Notes: generated by a model from the letters alone, not told the origin. 64,000 nucleotides of DNA from JAJFHI01 sp050633705 (GCA_050633705.1 JBOEGZ010000017.1:17594-81593); one strand, 5' to 3'. Shown: positions 1-9,284, counted from the first letter of the stretch. Program-made: numbers and translations.

Positions 1-406
1 GAGAATAATGGAGGCTGCCGCCATGTGGGGTATAAAACACGCCGACACCGGTGTTGTGACGCTTCAAGCTTCGCCCCGCAAGGCGAGCAAGCGCACCGCC
101 CTTGGCGCCATGCCCATGCAAAACATCTATATTTAGCGATTGGGAAAGACGTTTTGCGAATGTCACAGCTTTAAGATCGCTTAGGCCAGGATTGCGGCCG
201 ATGCGGGTGCGATGAATGCCAAGTTCAAGGTCGGGGGCAAGGGCTGAAAGGTGGTGTTCGGTCAAGCTATCCGATGTTTCAGCGTCGGCCAAAATACCAA
301 CTTTGTGCCCGCGCTTGGTTTGTTCGGTGGCCAGATCACGGACATGGCGAAATAAGCCGCCGACAGGCGCGCGCAAACAATGGAGAATTTTGAGGCTGTG
401 AGACAC
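1..406 (-). CDS. family 4 glycosyltransferase, N-terminal part (cut by left window edge)
   Basis: Reading leftward from a GTG at 404-406, the frame stays open to the window edge and gives about 135 residues beginning MSHSLKILHCLRAPVGG. The stretch KILHCLRAPVGGLFRHV, the later EQTKRGHKVGILAD and the LHGHGAKGG segment are typical of the donor-independent N-terminal half of GT4 (GT-B fold) enzymes that build exopolysaccharide repeat units. A TAA lies six codons upstream of the GTG in frame and no ATG falls between, so GTG is the only standard start; no strong ribosome site is seen. The C-terminal sugar-nucleotide half lies outside the window. A terminator separates it from the export lipoprotein gene upstream on the same strand, so it probably has its own promoter. 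The sugar transferred cannot be told. Confidence 0.75.
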   Translation of the reverse strand, partial: MSHSLKILHCLRAPVGGLFRHVRDLATEQTKRGHKVGILADAETSDSLTEHHLSALAPDLELGIHRTRIGRNPGLSDLKAVTFAKRLSQSLNIDVLHGHGAKGGALARLAGRSLKRHNTGVGVFYTPHGGSLHYS

Positions 407-456
407 TGAACGAACCGTGGTTGTTTAACGTGAAAACAACCTAAGCCATGATCATT

Positions 457-492
457 AAAAAAAACGAGATGTATGGGCATCTCGTTTTTTTT
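457..492 (-). terminator. bidirectional rho-independent terminator
   Basis: A perfect 7-bp stem (465-471 with 478-484, CGAGATG / CATCTCG) with a 6-base loop is flanked by eight A on the left and eight T on the right. It works on both strands. It lies just past the stop of the Wza-like gene and ends that leftward transcript before the glycosyltransferase. Confidence 0.9.
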
Positions 493-524
493 ATTTATCG
501 ATGTCTGTTTTTTCTGTCGCGAGC

Positions 525-1232
525 TTAGAAGAAACGCTCGTGAACAAAAACAGTGTCGCCGGGGCGAATGACATAGTCGGATGCAGTTTCGATTTGCTCG
601 ACCACACCATTGATCCGCCGTGTTATTCGAAAACTCCGATTGCTTGCGCGTTCGGTGTAGCCACCACCTATGGCAACGGCTGTTTCAACGGTCATGCCTG
701 AGACATAAGGATATTGCCCCGCACTTTGCACCTGGCCGAGGACGAAGAATGGTCGATATTGCTGAATATCAACGGTCACATGTGGATCGCGGACATACTC
801 GCGTCCAAGGAGGCTGCGAATTGATCCTTGGACTTGACGCGGTGTTCTGGCGCGGGCCCGGATCGAGCCGATGAGTGGAACGGTGATTTTGCCATCATGA
901 CCCACTGTATAAAGGCGCGATAGATTGGGTTGTCCGTAGACAAAGATGCGCAGTTGATCGCCGGAATCGAGCAGATAAGGACCCTCAGCATCCGCGACAG
1001 CTTGGGGCCCGCGGGGGATTTCAGTCGCAATGAATGTCCCATCACCCCAGTCCTTGATGCTGGCATCATGGACAACGGAGTCCCGGGGTTCGTGATAGCC
1101 TGGTTCGTAAACAATTGTCGTCCACTCGCCAGAGTGACTTGGACGTTTTGGGCCGAAGATGGCCTGGCGGCTTGCACACCCGGTAAGAGTGAACACCGCA
1201 ATTGTTATCGTAATCAGAATGCGCACTGACAT
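525..1232 (-). CDS. Wza/GumB-type outer-membrane polysaccharide export lipoprotein
   Basis: The 235-residue product starts at ATG 1230-1232, preceded by a TTGAGGA ribosome site; a longer frame from 1322 is less likely because it puts 30 residues before the signal peptide. Residues 1-19 form a lipoprotein signal ending in the lipobox LTGC, so Cys19 should be lipidated. A Poly_export (Wza) domain follows at about 84-165, with the motif LLDSGDQLRIFVYGQ, then one SLBB-like segment (VLGQVQSAGQYPYVSGMTVETA) to about 230. The family forms the outer-membrane channel for capsule or exopolysaccharide. It is shorter than E. coli Wza and lacks the C-terminal membrane helix, like rhizobial ExoF or GumB types. 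It diverges from the Wzz-like partner at 1391, so the pair shares a control region. Confidence 0.85.
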   Translation of the reverse strand: MSVRILITITIAVFTLTGCASRQAIFGPKRPSHSGEWTTIVYEPGYHEPRDSVVHDASIKDWGDGTFIATEIPRGPQAVADAEGPYLLDSGDQLRIFVYGQPNLSRLYTVGHDGKITVPLIGSIRARARTPRQVQGSIRSLLGREYVRDPHVTVDIQQYRPFFVLGQVQSAGQYPYVSGMTVETAVAIGGGYTERASNRSFRITRRINGVVEQIETASDYVIRPGDTVFVHERFF

Positions 1233-1390
1233 TACACAGATCCTCAAGAAACACGTTTGATCGTGCCTATTGAACCTGCTGAAAGTTAAAAAATACTGAG
1301 GACGTGTTTTTTTTTGAAACAATTAAGACATTCATAACCGGCGACCGTTTTAATTCGAGACAAGAATTTAGATCTCAATTGAGCGGTGCA

Positions 1391-3649
1391 ATGCGCAATA
1401 CACATCAAGCCAACCCTGACGATATCGACATGACATCCGTTTTTGGCCGGGTTCGTCGGAGCTTGCCAAAGCTTGTGATTTCCAGCCTGGTCGTTGGAAC
1501 TTTAACGTTTGTTGTGCTGTCGATGGTGGCACCTCAATTTACGTCGCAAGCTGAGATCAAGGTGACGGCGAAGAAGACGCCGAGCCCGCAAAGCGGTCCC
1601 AATAGTTCAGGTGGCAACAACGAAGCGCTGAGCATTCAAATTGATAAGCAGGCCGTAAATACGCACGTGCGTGGCATGAAATCACGCGACCTTGTTGAAA
1701 AAATTGCCAAGAAATTCAACTTGGAGCAAAACAAAGAGTTCAACAGCGCGCTGGGTGCCAATGATACGTTAGGGGCCATCCTTCGCCAGGTTGGCATCGG
1801 TGGTCCAAATCCCTCGCAAAGTACAAAAGATCGCGTGCAAGAAGCTTTTTATGAAAGGTTGAATGTTTATTCTCCGCGTGAAAGTCGTGCGATTGCGGTC
1901 CAGTTTTCATCTTCTGATCCAGTGCTGGCGGCAGAAATTGCTAATGCTGTTGTGAACGGGTATCGCGCGCAGTTGGCAAAGCAGGACAGTACTGAGGCCA
2001 AGGTTGTCAAAGATACGTTGTTGCCACAAATCGAAAAACTTCGGGAAGAATACAAGCAGGCCGAACGTGCGGTACGTGAAGCGCGCATCAAGACTGATAC
2101 AACCGGGCAAGGGGATCAGCAGACAACGGCAATCGAGCGCCAGTTGGCGGAACTGAATTTAGAACTTACGCGGGCACGGGCGGCGCGCAACGAGGCGGAA
2201 GTTCGCGCCAAAACGGCCCGTGAACTGGTAAGAAGTGGAAGTGGCGAGGCCAACGCGGATGTTTTGCGGTCTCCACTGATCCAGACATTGTCCGACCAAC
2301 GTGTTGGCTTGGAACGTCAAAAAGCCCAGCTTTCGATCTCTTTGTTACCGGCGCATCCAAACATGCGGCGCGTGAATGCCGAACTTAGAGGTCTAAAAAG
2401 GCAGTTGAATGCCGAGATCAGAAAAGTAGTCATCAGCCTTGAGAAAGAGGCACGAATTGCCAAGCTTAAAGAACAGTCTGTGGAACGCGATATTGCTGCG
2501 GTAAAAGTCAAAAACGTCGATACCACAACGGACCGAGTTAAGTTGCAGGAGCTGGAAGCGATTGCGCGAGCTAAAAAGGGCGAGCTTGATCGTCGCTTTG
2601 CGCAATATGAATTGACAGTTGGGGCAAGCAGCGCAGGCGAGACATCGTTTGAATCGAAAATTGTACAAGTTGCCCGGCCGGCGAGTGTTCCCGTGTTTCC
2701 AAAAAAGGGCGCCTTAACAGGGCTTGTTACGCTGGCAACGTTCTTACTGGGGTTGGCGTGGATTGTGACGCGGGCCTTGATTTCAGGTGCACGCAGTGGT
2801 GCATCAGCCCACGCCGTTGGTGCAAATAGCGCTGGTAATTACAACGAAGAAAGAGAACCGGTTTTAAGTGGTGCACACCAGCACCGTGCCGCAACGCCTG
2901 CAGGTATGACTGACGATGGTCCCGTTCTTTCTAGCGATGTGGATAGAGCCCAACCCGCCCCTGTTCCCGTAACGGATCGGACGACGAAGGTCGGGAGCAT
3001 TGCCGGCCTGATGGCACACTTGAACACGGTCTCACCAGGTACGGGTGGATTTCGTACGTTGTTGGCTGGTGAAACAAACACAATCAATGCCGGTAGTGAA
3101 GCCGTTGACCTCGCAATGATGTTTTCTGAGGCTGGTTCCAATACAATTCTGATTGATTGGAGTGCGGATGGTGAAGGAGCATTGCAGAAAATCGGCTTGC
3201 CGATTTCACCTGGTATGACGGAAATTCTTAGCGGTACAGCAAATTTCGAAGACGCCATCAAGCAAGTTCCCGAAGGCAGTCTCCACGTTATTGCCTGCGG
3301 TGAGGGACTGGAAGATCCAGCCGTTGCCCTTGATCCTGATCAACTAAACTTGGTTTTGGATGCGTTGGATGAAGCCTATGACAACATCGTCGTGGTTGGT
3401 CGATACGATGCGGCGCGCTCTTTGTTCGAGGCAATCGAGGGTCGGTTTGATGCTGGTGTTACAGTCGGCGAGGAAAAGGGCAAAGTTGCTGTCATTCAAG
3501 ATCCTCCAGGCACTTTCCTTGGCTTTGAAGTTGCTGATATTTCGCTGGTTCGATTTGAACGCGACAGCAGTGATGTAAAGTTGGCGCAACGCATTCATCG
3601 CACAACTGGTACTGCCAGCGCGACGAAAAGTGAAATTCGTCCAAGCTAA
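1391..3649 (+). CDS. GumC/ExoP-like chain-length determinant fused to a degenerate BY-kinase domain
   Basis: The 752-residue protein has a Wzz domain: TM1 at about 25-45, a periplasmic part rich in coiled coil (about 190-420), and TM2 at about 440-460. A linker is followed by a CpsD/CapB-like nucleotide-binding domain from about 550. In that domain the usual Walker A GxxGKS/T is replaced by AGETNTINAGSE, the Walker A-prime motif reads ILIDWSADGEG, and the C-terminal tail has no tyrosine cluster, so phosphotransfer looks lost. Wzz/BY-kinases control chain length and assembly of the Wza-Wzc export complex in the inner membrane. ATG 1391 follows GAGCGG; a GTG at 1304 would add 29 residues but has its Shine-Dalgarno too close. 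The Wza-like gene is divergent and a deacetylase follows. Confidence 0.82.
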   Translation: MRNTHQANPDDIDMTSVFGRVRRSLPKLVISSLVVGTLTFVVLSMVAPQFTSQAEIKVTAKKTPSPQSGPNSSGGNNEALSIQIDKQAVNTHVRGMKSRDLVEKIAKKFNLEQNKEFNSALGANDTLGAILRQVGIGGPNPSQSTKDRVQEAFYERLNVYSPRESRAIAVQFSSSDPVLAAEIANAVVNGYRAQLAKQDSTEAKVVKDTLLPQIEKLREEYKQAERAVREARIKTDTTGQGDQQTTAIERQLAELNLELTRARAARNEAEVRAKTARELVRSGSGEANADVLRSPLIQTLSDQRVGLERQKAQLSISLLPAHPNMRRVNAELRGLKRQLNAEIRKVVISLEKEARIAKLKEQSVERDIAAVKVKNVDTTTDRVKLQELEAIARAKKGELDRRFAQYELTVGASSAGETSFESKIVQVARPASVPVFPKKGALTGLVTLATFLLGLAWIVTRALISGARSGASAHAVGANSAGNYNEEREPVLSGAHQHRAATPAGMTDDGPVLSSDVDRAQPAPVPVTDRTTKVGSIAGLMAHLNTVSPGTGGFRTLLAGETNTINAGSEAVDLAMMFSEAGSNTILIDWSADGEGALQKIGLPISPGMTEILSGTANFEDAIKQVPEGSLHVIACGEGLEDPAVALDPDQLNLVLDALDEAYDNIVVVGRYDAARSLFEAIEGRFDAGVTVGEEKGKVAVIQDPPGTFLGFEVADISLVRFERDSSDVKLAQRIHRTTGTASATKSEIRPS

Positions 3650-3841
3650 GAAAACTCGGCAAAAACACAGTTAATTTTTCATCAATTTGCAGGTTGGCGG
3701 CTGTCGCCATCCTGGTCGGCAAGTTTGCATACTTCTTGCAGGTCTTACCAAGCGACGTTCTATGCCTGGATTAATCCAATTATTAAGGCCTTCAATTTAT
3801 ACAATTTAAGTCTGTTTGGCGTCGTGAATTGAGATTTGAGT

Positions 3842-4933
3842 ATGAGCCGTTCGCTCTCAAAAGTATTTAAAACAGCGCTGTCTGCCCTGCATTATTCCGG
3901 GGTCAGTCGAGCAGTTGCGCCCTATACCAGAGGACGGGGCGTCATTTTTATGCTGCATAATGTGCACCCGGAACCTCCGCGAGACTTTGAGCCCAATCGC
4001 ATATTGAAAGTCACGCCGGATTTTTTAGAAACTGTTGTGCGCCAAGTCATTGATGAAGGTTTCGATCTCCTGTCATTGGATGATATCGACGAGCGGCTCA
4101 AGGACCCCAACGACAAGAAACCATTTGCCTGTTTCACATTCGATGACGGCTACCGCGATAACCGCGACTTTGCCTATCCAATTATGAAGCGGTTCAATGT
4201 GCCCTTTACGGTGTATGTTCCAAGTGAGTTTCCAGACGGCAAGGGAAACTTATGGTGGTTTAACCTCGAAGAGGTGATCGCCAACACGTCTGAAGTCAGC
4301 GTGCAAATGCAAAACACGCTGACGACTTTTCCGACAACCACGGTGGCAGAAAAAGAGCACGCCTTTGGTAAAATCTATTGGTGGCTGCGTACTCTACCGG
4401 AATGTCGTGCGCGGGCGGTTGTGGATGATTTAGCGACTTCTGTTGGCATCGACCCTTATCAAAAAGGTCGCGACCTCATCATGAATTGGGATGAGTTGCG
4501 AGAATTTGCCAAAGATCCATTGGTCACGATCGGTGCGCATACGCGCAATCATTTTGCTTTGGCGAAGTTACCGCGTGACAAAGCCTATGTTGAAATGTCT
4601 GAGAGTATTTCAAGGCTAGAGGCGAAACTGGGCCTGCAGGTGCGCCATTTCAGTTATCCTTATGGGTGCCGTCAAAGTGCGGGTGCGAGGGAGTTTGAAA
4701 TTGCAAAAGAGCTTGGCATGCAAACAGCCGTTACAACGCAAAAAGGTTTGCTCTTTCGCGATCATTGCAATGCCATGACCGCATTGCCTCGACTGTCATT
4801 AAACGGTGATTTTCAAAACCCGAATTTTGTCAAAGTCATGTTGAGTGGGGCGCCCTTTGCACTTTGGAATATGGTCCAACGCATTGCTGGTCCATCCACG
4901 CCACCTCAGGTTCTGGAAACCACGCTCAAATGA
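3842..4933 (+). CDS. polysaccharide deacetylase (NodB/CE4 family)
   Basis: The 363-residue product carries the CE4 metal and base motif as TFDDGYRD at about 98-105, a second motif around HTRNH (about 232-236) that supplies the metal histidines, and HFSYPYG at about 268-274. These match NodB-fold N- or O-deacetylases acting on polysaccharide. There is no clear signal peptide; the N-terminus is basic and mildly amphipathic, so the enzyme may act in the cytoplasm or at the membrane. ATG 3842 has GAGA seven bases upstream; a TTG at 3836 is an alternative. Its place after the Wzz-like gene suggests it modifies the polymer or an intermediate of the same pathway. The substrate is not shown by the sequence. 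Confidence 0.85.
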   Translation: MSRSLSKVFKTALSALHYSGVSRAVAPYTRGRGVIFMLHNVHPEPPRDFEPNRILKVTPDFLETVVRQVIDEGFDLLSLDDIDERLKDPNDKKPFACFTFDDGYRDNRDFAYPIMKRFNVPFTVYVPSEFPDGKGNLWWFNLEEVIANTSEVSVQMQNTLTTFPTTTVAEKEHAFGKIYWWLRTLPECRARAVVDDLATSVGIDPYQKGRDLIMNWDELREFAKDPLVTIGAHTRNHFALAKLPRDKAYVEMSESISRLEAKLGLQVRHFSYPYGCRQSAGAREFEIAKELGMQTAVTTQKGLLFRDHCNAMTALPRLSLNGDFQNPNFVKVMLSGAPFALWNMVQRIAGPSTPPQVLETTLK

Positions 4934-4955
4934 ATTTTTTGGCGCGCTTATAGCG

Positions 4956-5186
4956 TCAACTGTTGTTTGCTTCAGAAGTGGTGTCTTCTTTTGACATCCA
5001 ACTGATAATCGCGGCGGCTGGCACCACCCATAGCAGACCGGCGACGACATAGTAAGCCAGCTCGACCAAGCCGTTGGCATTGTTGACCTGAAGGATGATC
5101 GCCACAAACATTGCCAATAAGCTGTAGACAATAATCAACACCAATAAGGCGACAGTGCCGAAAAGTTTGCGGCGGCGTTGGCTCAT
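4956..5186 (-). CDS. DUF2842 small inner-membrane protein
   Basis: The 76-residue protein begins MSQRRRKLFGTVALLVLI and has two hydrophobic spans (about 9-32 and 42-63) with the segment YYVVAGLLWVVPAAAIISWM. This pattern is that of DUF2842, a small membrane family found in Alphaproteobacteria, commonly near COX15/ctaA and argC as here. The ATG at 5184-5186 is chosen because the family starts with a short basic stretch; an upstream ATG at 5279 would add 31 unrelated residues and run towards the divergent ctaA. Function is unknown. It converges with the deacetylase gene. Confidence 0.8.
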   Translation of the reverse strand: MSQRRRKLFGTVALLVLIIVYSLLAMFVAIILQVNNANGLVELAYYVVAGLLWVVPAAAIISWMSKEDTTSEANNS

Positions 5187-5340
5187 TTCAGGCGCCCTTC
5201 CATTTCTTTGGTTGGCCAGAACTTTGAAAAGTCCGGATTGCGGTTTTCTGGGTCGGTGAGCTGCGCATCTTCGGCGCATTGATCCGGTTCGATAGTCGAA
5301 GTATCACACCGAAGCCCGTTATTGAAAGGACGTCCGCACA

Positions 5341-6429
5341 ATGGCCGCAGACACGATACCGCCGCATGCTTCTCTTTTAGACACAGCAAAAAACCAGACA
5401 GCGATGGCGATCTGGCTGTTCTTCGTTGCGGCATTGGTGTTCGCAATGGTCATTGTCGGTGGCGCCACCCGACTGACGGATTCTGGATTGTCGATTACAG
5501 AATGGAAGCCACTGCTTGGGGCGATCCCGCCATTGACGGACGCCGATTGGGCGATAGCCTTTGAGAAGTACAAGAAAATTCCCGAGTACACACAAATCAA
5601 TGAGGGCATGTCGCTTGCCGAATTTAAGTACATTTTCTGGTGGGAATGGGCGCATCGGTTTTTGGGCCGCTTTATAGGGCTTGCTTTTGCAATTGGATTG
5701 GTTTGGTTCTGGCTCTCCGGACGGATCGTGCCAGGATACAAGGCGCGTTTGATTGGTCTCTTTTTGCTCGGTGGTCTTCAGGGATTTGTTGGATGGTATA
5801 TGGTGAAGTCGGGCCTGGTCGACCGGGTTGACGTTAGTCAGTACCGCCTGGCGATGCATCTGAGTTTGGCTTTTCTAATTTTCTCCGGTCTTATTTGGGT
5901 GGGGCTGGATCTGTTGCATGGTGGCGCCGAGATTCGTGTTGCAAAGATGAGTGACGTGTCGCGTGGTCTTGTTGTGTCAGCCGCACTGTTGGTCGCGTTG
6001 ATATTTGTTCAGGTAGCGCTCGGTGCATTCGTTGCCGGAACCAAGGCTGGTCTGACGTATAATACGTGGCCACTTATGGATGGCAGGTTTGTTCCAGATG
6101 GTCTTGGACAACTGACGCCTTGGTATCTCAACGTTTTTGAAAATATCACCGCCATTCAGTTTAACCACCGCATGGCAGCCTACTTGGTTTTGGCTGTTGC
6201 CGCTGGGCATGTTGCATGGGTTTGTTTTGCCCAGCCAGGGCGTGGGGTCATGGTGTCGGCTTGGGTTGTCCTTGTCGGCGTGTTGGCACAAGCGCTTGTT
6301 GGCATTGCGACATTGCTGATGGCCGAAGGATCCATTCCAATTGGGCTTGGCTTGGCACACCAAGGCGGTGGTGCTGTGGTGATGGGACTTGCCACCTGGC
6401 ATTTGCACAGGCTTTGGCAATTGCGTTAG
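5341..6429 (+). CDS. ctaA: heme A synthase (COX15/CtaA)
   Basis: The 362-residue protein has eight predicted membrane helices. The first family signature is VGGATRLTDSGLSITEWKP at about 40-58, followed by the loop FKYIFWWEWAHRFLGR that carries a heme-ligand histidine; others lie in AMHLSLAF, FNHRMAAY and LAHQGGGAVVM. The enzyme oxidises the C8 methyl of heme O to the formyl group of heme A in the inner membrane, for aa3-type cytochrome oxidase. Length and motif order match the proteobacterial and mitochondrial type-2 COX15 form. It is divergent from DUF2842 and converges on argC. A start at 5341 fits the family's short N-terminal arm. Confidence 0.95.
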   Translation: MAADTIPPHASLLDTAKNQTAMAIWLFFVAALVFAMVIVGGATRLTDSGLSITEWKPLLGAIPPLTDADWAIAFEKYKKIPEYTQINEGMSLAEFKYIFWWEWAHRFLGRFIGLAFAIGLVWFWLSGRIVPGYKARLIGLFLLGGLQGFVGWYMVKSGLVDRVDVSQYRLAMHLSLAFLIFSGLIWVGLDLLHGGAEIRVAKMSDVSRGLVVSAALLVALIFVQVALGAFVAGTKAGLTYNTWPLMDGRFVPDGLGQLTPWYLNVFENITAIQFNHRMAAYLVLAVAAGHVAWVCFAQPGRGVMVSAWVVLVGVLAQALVGIATLLMAEGSIPIGLGLAHQGGGAVVMGLATWHLHRLWQLR

Positions 6430-6481
6430 GTCAGTGAGATCAGCTTAGTTCTGTCAAGTTGCGACCAACGTTGATTTAAGG

Positions 6482-7405
6482 TCAGTTGGCCAGCATGAGC
6501 TTCAAGTTTTGAACGGCTGCTCCCGCGGCGCCTTTGCCAAGGTTATCCAACCGCGCGACCAAAACACATTGATGTTCGGCATCGTTGCCAAATGCATAGA
6601 TCTCCATGCCATCCGTGCCTTCTGCCGGATCGACAGGCAAAGTTGTCGGTTTGTCGGCAACAAAGCGCACGGCACTGTCGTCGGCTGCATAATAGGCTTT
6701 AAACAACTCTTGGATATCTGAAAGCGATGGCGGTGTTGCCAAAATACCAAGTTGGATTGGGATACTCACCAACATGCCCTGAGCGAAATTGCCGACCGAC
6801 GGTACGAAAATCGGCGCCCGTTCAAGTTTGGAATGCGTAATGATTTCCGGCAAGTGCTTGTGCGATAAGCTGAGGCCGTAAAGAAAAAATGACGCTGCGC
6901 TGTCACTTTCAAATTCAGCGATCATGGATTTGCCACCGCCGGTATAACCGCTGACGGCGTTGATCGTTAAAGGAAAGTCTGGTGGAATCCAGCCGCTCTC
7001 CATAATCGGACGCAACAACGAAATTGCCCCGGTGGAATAACAACCGGGATTAGCAACGCGCTGGGCGTTGGCAATCGTTTTGGCATGACCTGGCACGAGT
7101 TCAGGAAAACCATAAACCCAACCATCGGCGGTGCGATGTGCCGTTGAAGCATCAATGATGCGCGGGGCTTTCGTACCCAAAGCGTCAGCGAGGACGACAG
7201 CCTCACGTGCGGCATCATCAGGCAAGCACAAGATGGAAACGTCAGCCTCTCGCATCAGTGCTTGACGGGCGTCAGCATCTTTACGCTTTTCAGGATCGAT
7301 GCTGAGGACGGTGATATCCGGAATGTCGGCCAGCCGGTCGCGAATTTGCAGTCCCGTTGTGCCAGCTTCACCGTCGATAAAAATTTTATGGGTGTCTTGG
7401 GTCAT
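6482..7405 (-). CDS. argC: N-acetyl-gamma-glutamyl-phosphate reductase, short (type 2) form
   Basis: The 307-residue product starts MTQDTHKIFIDGEAGTTGLQ, with the NADP-binding GEAGTTGLQ loop near residue 12 and the catalytic cysteine in VANPGCYSTGA at about 116. The AVSGYTGGGKSMI segment and the shortened N-terminal half match the about 310-residue type 2 ArgC of Alphaproteobacteria. It reduces N-acetylglutamyl-5-phosphate to the semialdehyde in arginine synthesis, in the cytoplasm. Its ATG overlaps the stop of the TerC gene (ATGA at 7402-7405), so the two are translationally coupled on one transcript. Confidence 0.95.
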   Translation of the reverse strand: MTQDTHKIFIDGEAGTTGLQIRDRLADIPDITVLSIDPEKRKDADARQALMREADVSILCLPDDAAREAVVLADALGTKAPRIIDASTAHRTADGWVYGFPELVPGHAKTIANAQRVANPGCYSTGAISLLRPIMESGWIPPDFPLTINAVSGYTGGGKSMIAEFESDSAASFFLYGLSLSHKHLPEIITHSKLERAPIFVPSVGNFAQGMLVSIPIQLGILATPPSLSDIQELFKAYYAADDSAVRFVADKPTTLPVDPAEGTDGMEIYAFGNDAEHQCVLVARLDNLGKGAAGAAVQNLKLMLAN

Positions 7406-8115
7406 GATGGTTTTATTACCCCGACCATCCATTGCCACAGTCCATCGCAACCGACCTTCTGGAACTCACATGCGACTTCCGCAGTGCCGCGATAAATCAT
7501 ATCGAGCGCGACATAGAGAATAATAAACAAGCCGATCCATGTGATCCAAGGATACTTGACCAAGAGTTTTGCGATGTAGGTTGAGGCAACAGCCATCAAG
7601 ATGATCGCCACAGCAAGACCGAGCACGAGAACGAGCGTTTCGCCTTTGGCAGCTCCTGCAACAGCCAACACGTTGTCCAAAGACATCGACACGTCGGCGA
7701 CCACGATTTGTCCAACGGCTGGCCAAAAGGCGACAGATGCTGCGCCAGCAGAGGCGCCGACCACGGCGGCATCTGATCCAGATAACCCCGCTTCGGCTTG
7801 TTCTAATTCTGAGAGGTGATCGTCTTTGAGCTGGCGGTACATTTTCCAGCAAACCCACAGCAACAGAATGCCACCAGCGAGTGTTAGGCCGACTATGGCA
7901 AGCAGTTGGTTGGTGATGGATGCAAACAGAATGCGCAACACAACAGCACCGGCAATGCCCCAAAAAATAACTTTTTTGCGCAATTGCGGAGCCACTTGAG
8001 AAGCGGCCAATCCGACGACGATGGCGTTATCGCCGGCCAGAACAACGTCAATGACAATGATTTGCCAAAGTGCGTTCCAGTTGGTCATGAGCCAATCGAG
8101 CATTGTGTTTCCCAT
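7402..8115 (-). CDS. TerC-family integral membrane protein (YjbE type)
   Basis: The 237-residue protein has about seven membrane helices and two inverted TerC repeats with acidic motifs: IDVVLAGDNAIVVGLAA at about 23-39 and VADVSMSLDNVLAVAGAA at about 140-157. The paired Asp/Asn-containing helices are the family's proposed metal path; TerC proteins have been linked to manganese or calcium export and metal loading of exported proteins. An acidic and Ala-rich loop (about 105-125) joins the halves. ATG 8115 is used, with a second in-frame ATG at 8103 that has GGGA upstream. The gene is upstream of, and overlaps, argC, a pairing with no clear metabolic logic. Confidence 0.88.
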   Translation of the reverse strand: MGNTMLDWLMTNWNALWQIIVIDVVLAGDNAIVVGLAASQVAPQLRKKVIFWGIAGAVVLRILFASITNQLLAIVGLTLAGGILLLWVCWKMYRQLKDDHLSELEQAEAGLSGSDAAVVGASAGAASVAFWPAVGQIVVADVSMSLDNVLAVAGAAKGETLVLVLGLAVAIILMAVASTYIAKLLVKYPWITWIGLFIILYVALDMIYRGTAEVACEFQKVGCDGLWQWMVGVIKPS

Positions 8116-8262
8116 CTATTGCAGTTGAAGTCTCTTGTGTCAGAACACCCCGTGCTGCCTGACTTCAAATCTGTTTCCTATTTAACGCGTCGTGGCGAAA
8201 AGGCAAAAGAGCCATTGTGAAACAAGTGTTTCAAAGCTGCGATAATCGTGACGCCTTGAATG

Positions 8263-8295
8263 AAAAAGGGCACCACGCTGTGTGATGCCCTTTTT
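8263..8295 (-). terminator. rho-independent terminator of rplM-rpsI
   Basis: An inverted repeat (AAAAAGGGCAtCAC on the leftward strand, with GTGgTGCCC opposite) ends in a T run on that strand. It lies 25 bases beyond the rpsI stop and closes the ribosomal protein transcript. Confidence 0.85.
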
Positions 8296-8319
8296 GCCAA
8301 AGCTTGTGACTTCTGAAAC

Positions 8320-8817
8320 TTAGCGTTTCGAGAACTGGAAGCTACGACGGGCTTTCGCGCGACCGTATTTTTTACGTTCCACAACGCGGCTATCGCGCGT
8401 CAGGAAGCCACCTTTTTTCAGGACACCGCGAAGCTCTGGTTCATAATGTGTCAGAGCCTTTGAAATGCCATGGCGAACCGCACCGGCCTGGCCTGACAAA
8501 CCACCGCCAGCAACTGAAACGTTGATGTCGTATTGGTCGAGGCGGCTTGCGGCTTCAAGCGGCTGCTTCAAAAGCATCTGCAAAACCGGGCGGGCAAAGT
8601 AGACTTCGAATTCGCGCTTGTTGACAGTGATTTTGCCACTGCCTGGCTTGATCCAGACGCGTGCAACGGCGTCTTTACGTTTGCCCGTTGCATAGGCGCG
8701 GCCTTGAGCATCAAGCTTTTGTACATGAACTGGCGCTTCGTTGGCGGCGTCAGCAGGTGCTGCATCGCTGCCTTTAAGTTCACTCAGGTCACCGAGAGTC
8801 GTTGTTTCTTCACTCAT
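8320..8817 (-). CDS. rpsI: 30S ribosomal protein S9
   Basis: The C-terminal 130 residues are canonical S9, from YATGKRKDAVARVWIKPG through GGGLSGQAGAVRHGISKAL to the basic tail KKYGRAKARRSFQFSKR that reaches the ribosomal P site. The first 35 residues are an acidic, Ala-rich extension seen in many Alphaproteobacteria and absent from E. coli S9. The gene follows rplM after five bases and ends at the terminator at 8263-8295. Confidence 0.98.
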   Translation of the reverse strand: MSEETTTLGDLSELKGSDAAPADAANEAPVHVQKLDAQGRAYATGKRKDAVARVWIKPGSGKITVNKREFEVYFARPVLQMLLKQPLEAASRLDQYDINVSVAGGGLSGQAGAVRHGISKALTHYEPELRGVLKKGGFLTRDSRVVERKKYGRAKARRSFQFSKR

Positions 8818-8822
8818 AGGAC

Positions 8823-9284
8823 TTAGACCCTCACATTCTTGGAATTAAGTTTGCCGATATCGAGCGGCTCAGGGTTCTGCGCCTCATGGGGATGTTCTGC
8901 ACCTGGGTAAACGCGCAGGTTGCCCATGATTTTGCGTTGCAGAGGACCGCGCGCGAGCATGCGCTCGACGGCTTTCATGACGACACGCTCTGGATGTTTG
9001 CCTTCAAGAATCTGGCGTGGCGTGCGGTCTTTGATGCCGCCGGGATAGCCGGTGTGCCAGTAGTACTTCTTGTTTTCTTTTTTGCGCCCCGTGAAGATGA
9101 CTTTGTCAGCGTTGATGACGATGATGTTGTCACCGCAATCGACGTGAGGTGTGTAGTAGGGCTTGTGTTTGCCTTTGAGACGTGTGGCGATCTGAGTGGC
9201 AAGACGTCCGACCACAAGGCCGGTGGCGTCGATGATGTACCACTTTTTCTCCAACTCGGCCGGCTTGGCCACGAAGGTTTTCAT
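8823..9284 (-). CDS. rplM: 50S ribosomal protein L13
   Basis: The 153-residue protein starts MKTFVAKPAELEKKWYIIDA and contains the family blocks VVGRLATQIATRLKGKHKP, DCGDNIIVINADKV and GGIKDRTPRQILEGKHPERV. Length is standard. The start at 9284 is set by homology; an in-frame ATG at 9335 would add 17 residues that read through the leader hairpin. It is first in the rplM-rpsI operon. Confidence 0.98.
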   Translation of the reverse strand: MKTFVAKPAELEKKWYIIDATGLVVGRLATQIATRLKGKHKPYYTPHVDCGDNIIVINADKVIFTGRKKENKKYYWHTGYPGGIKDRTPRQILEGKHPERVVMKAVERMLARGPLQRKIMGNLRVYPGAEHPHEAQNPEPLDIGKLNSKNVRV

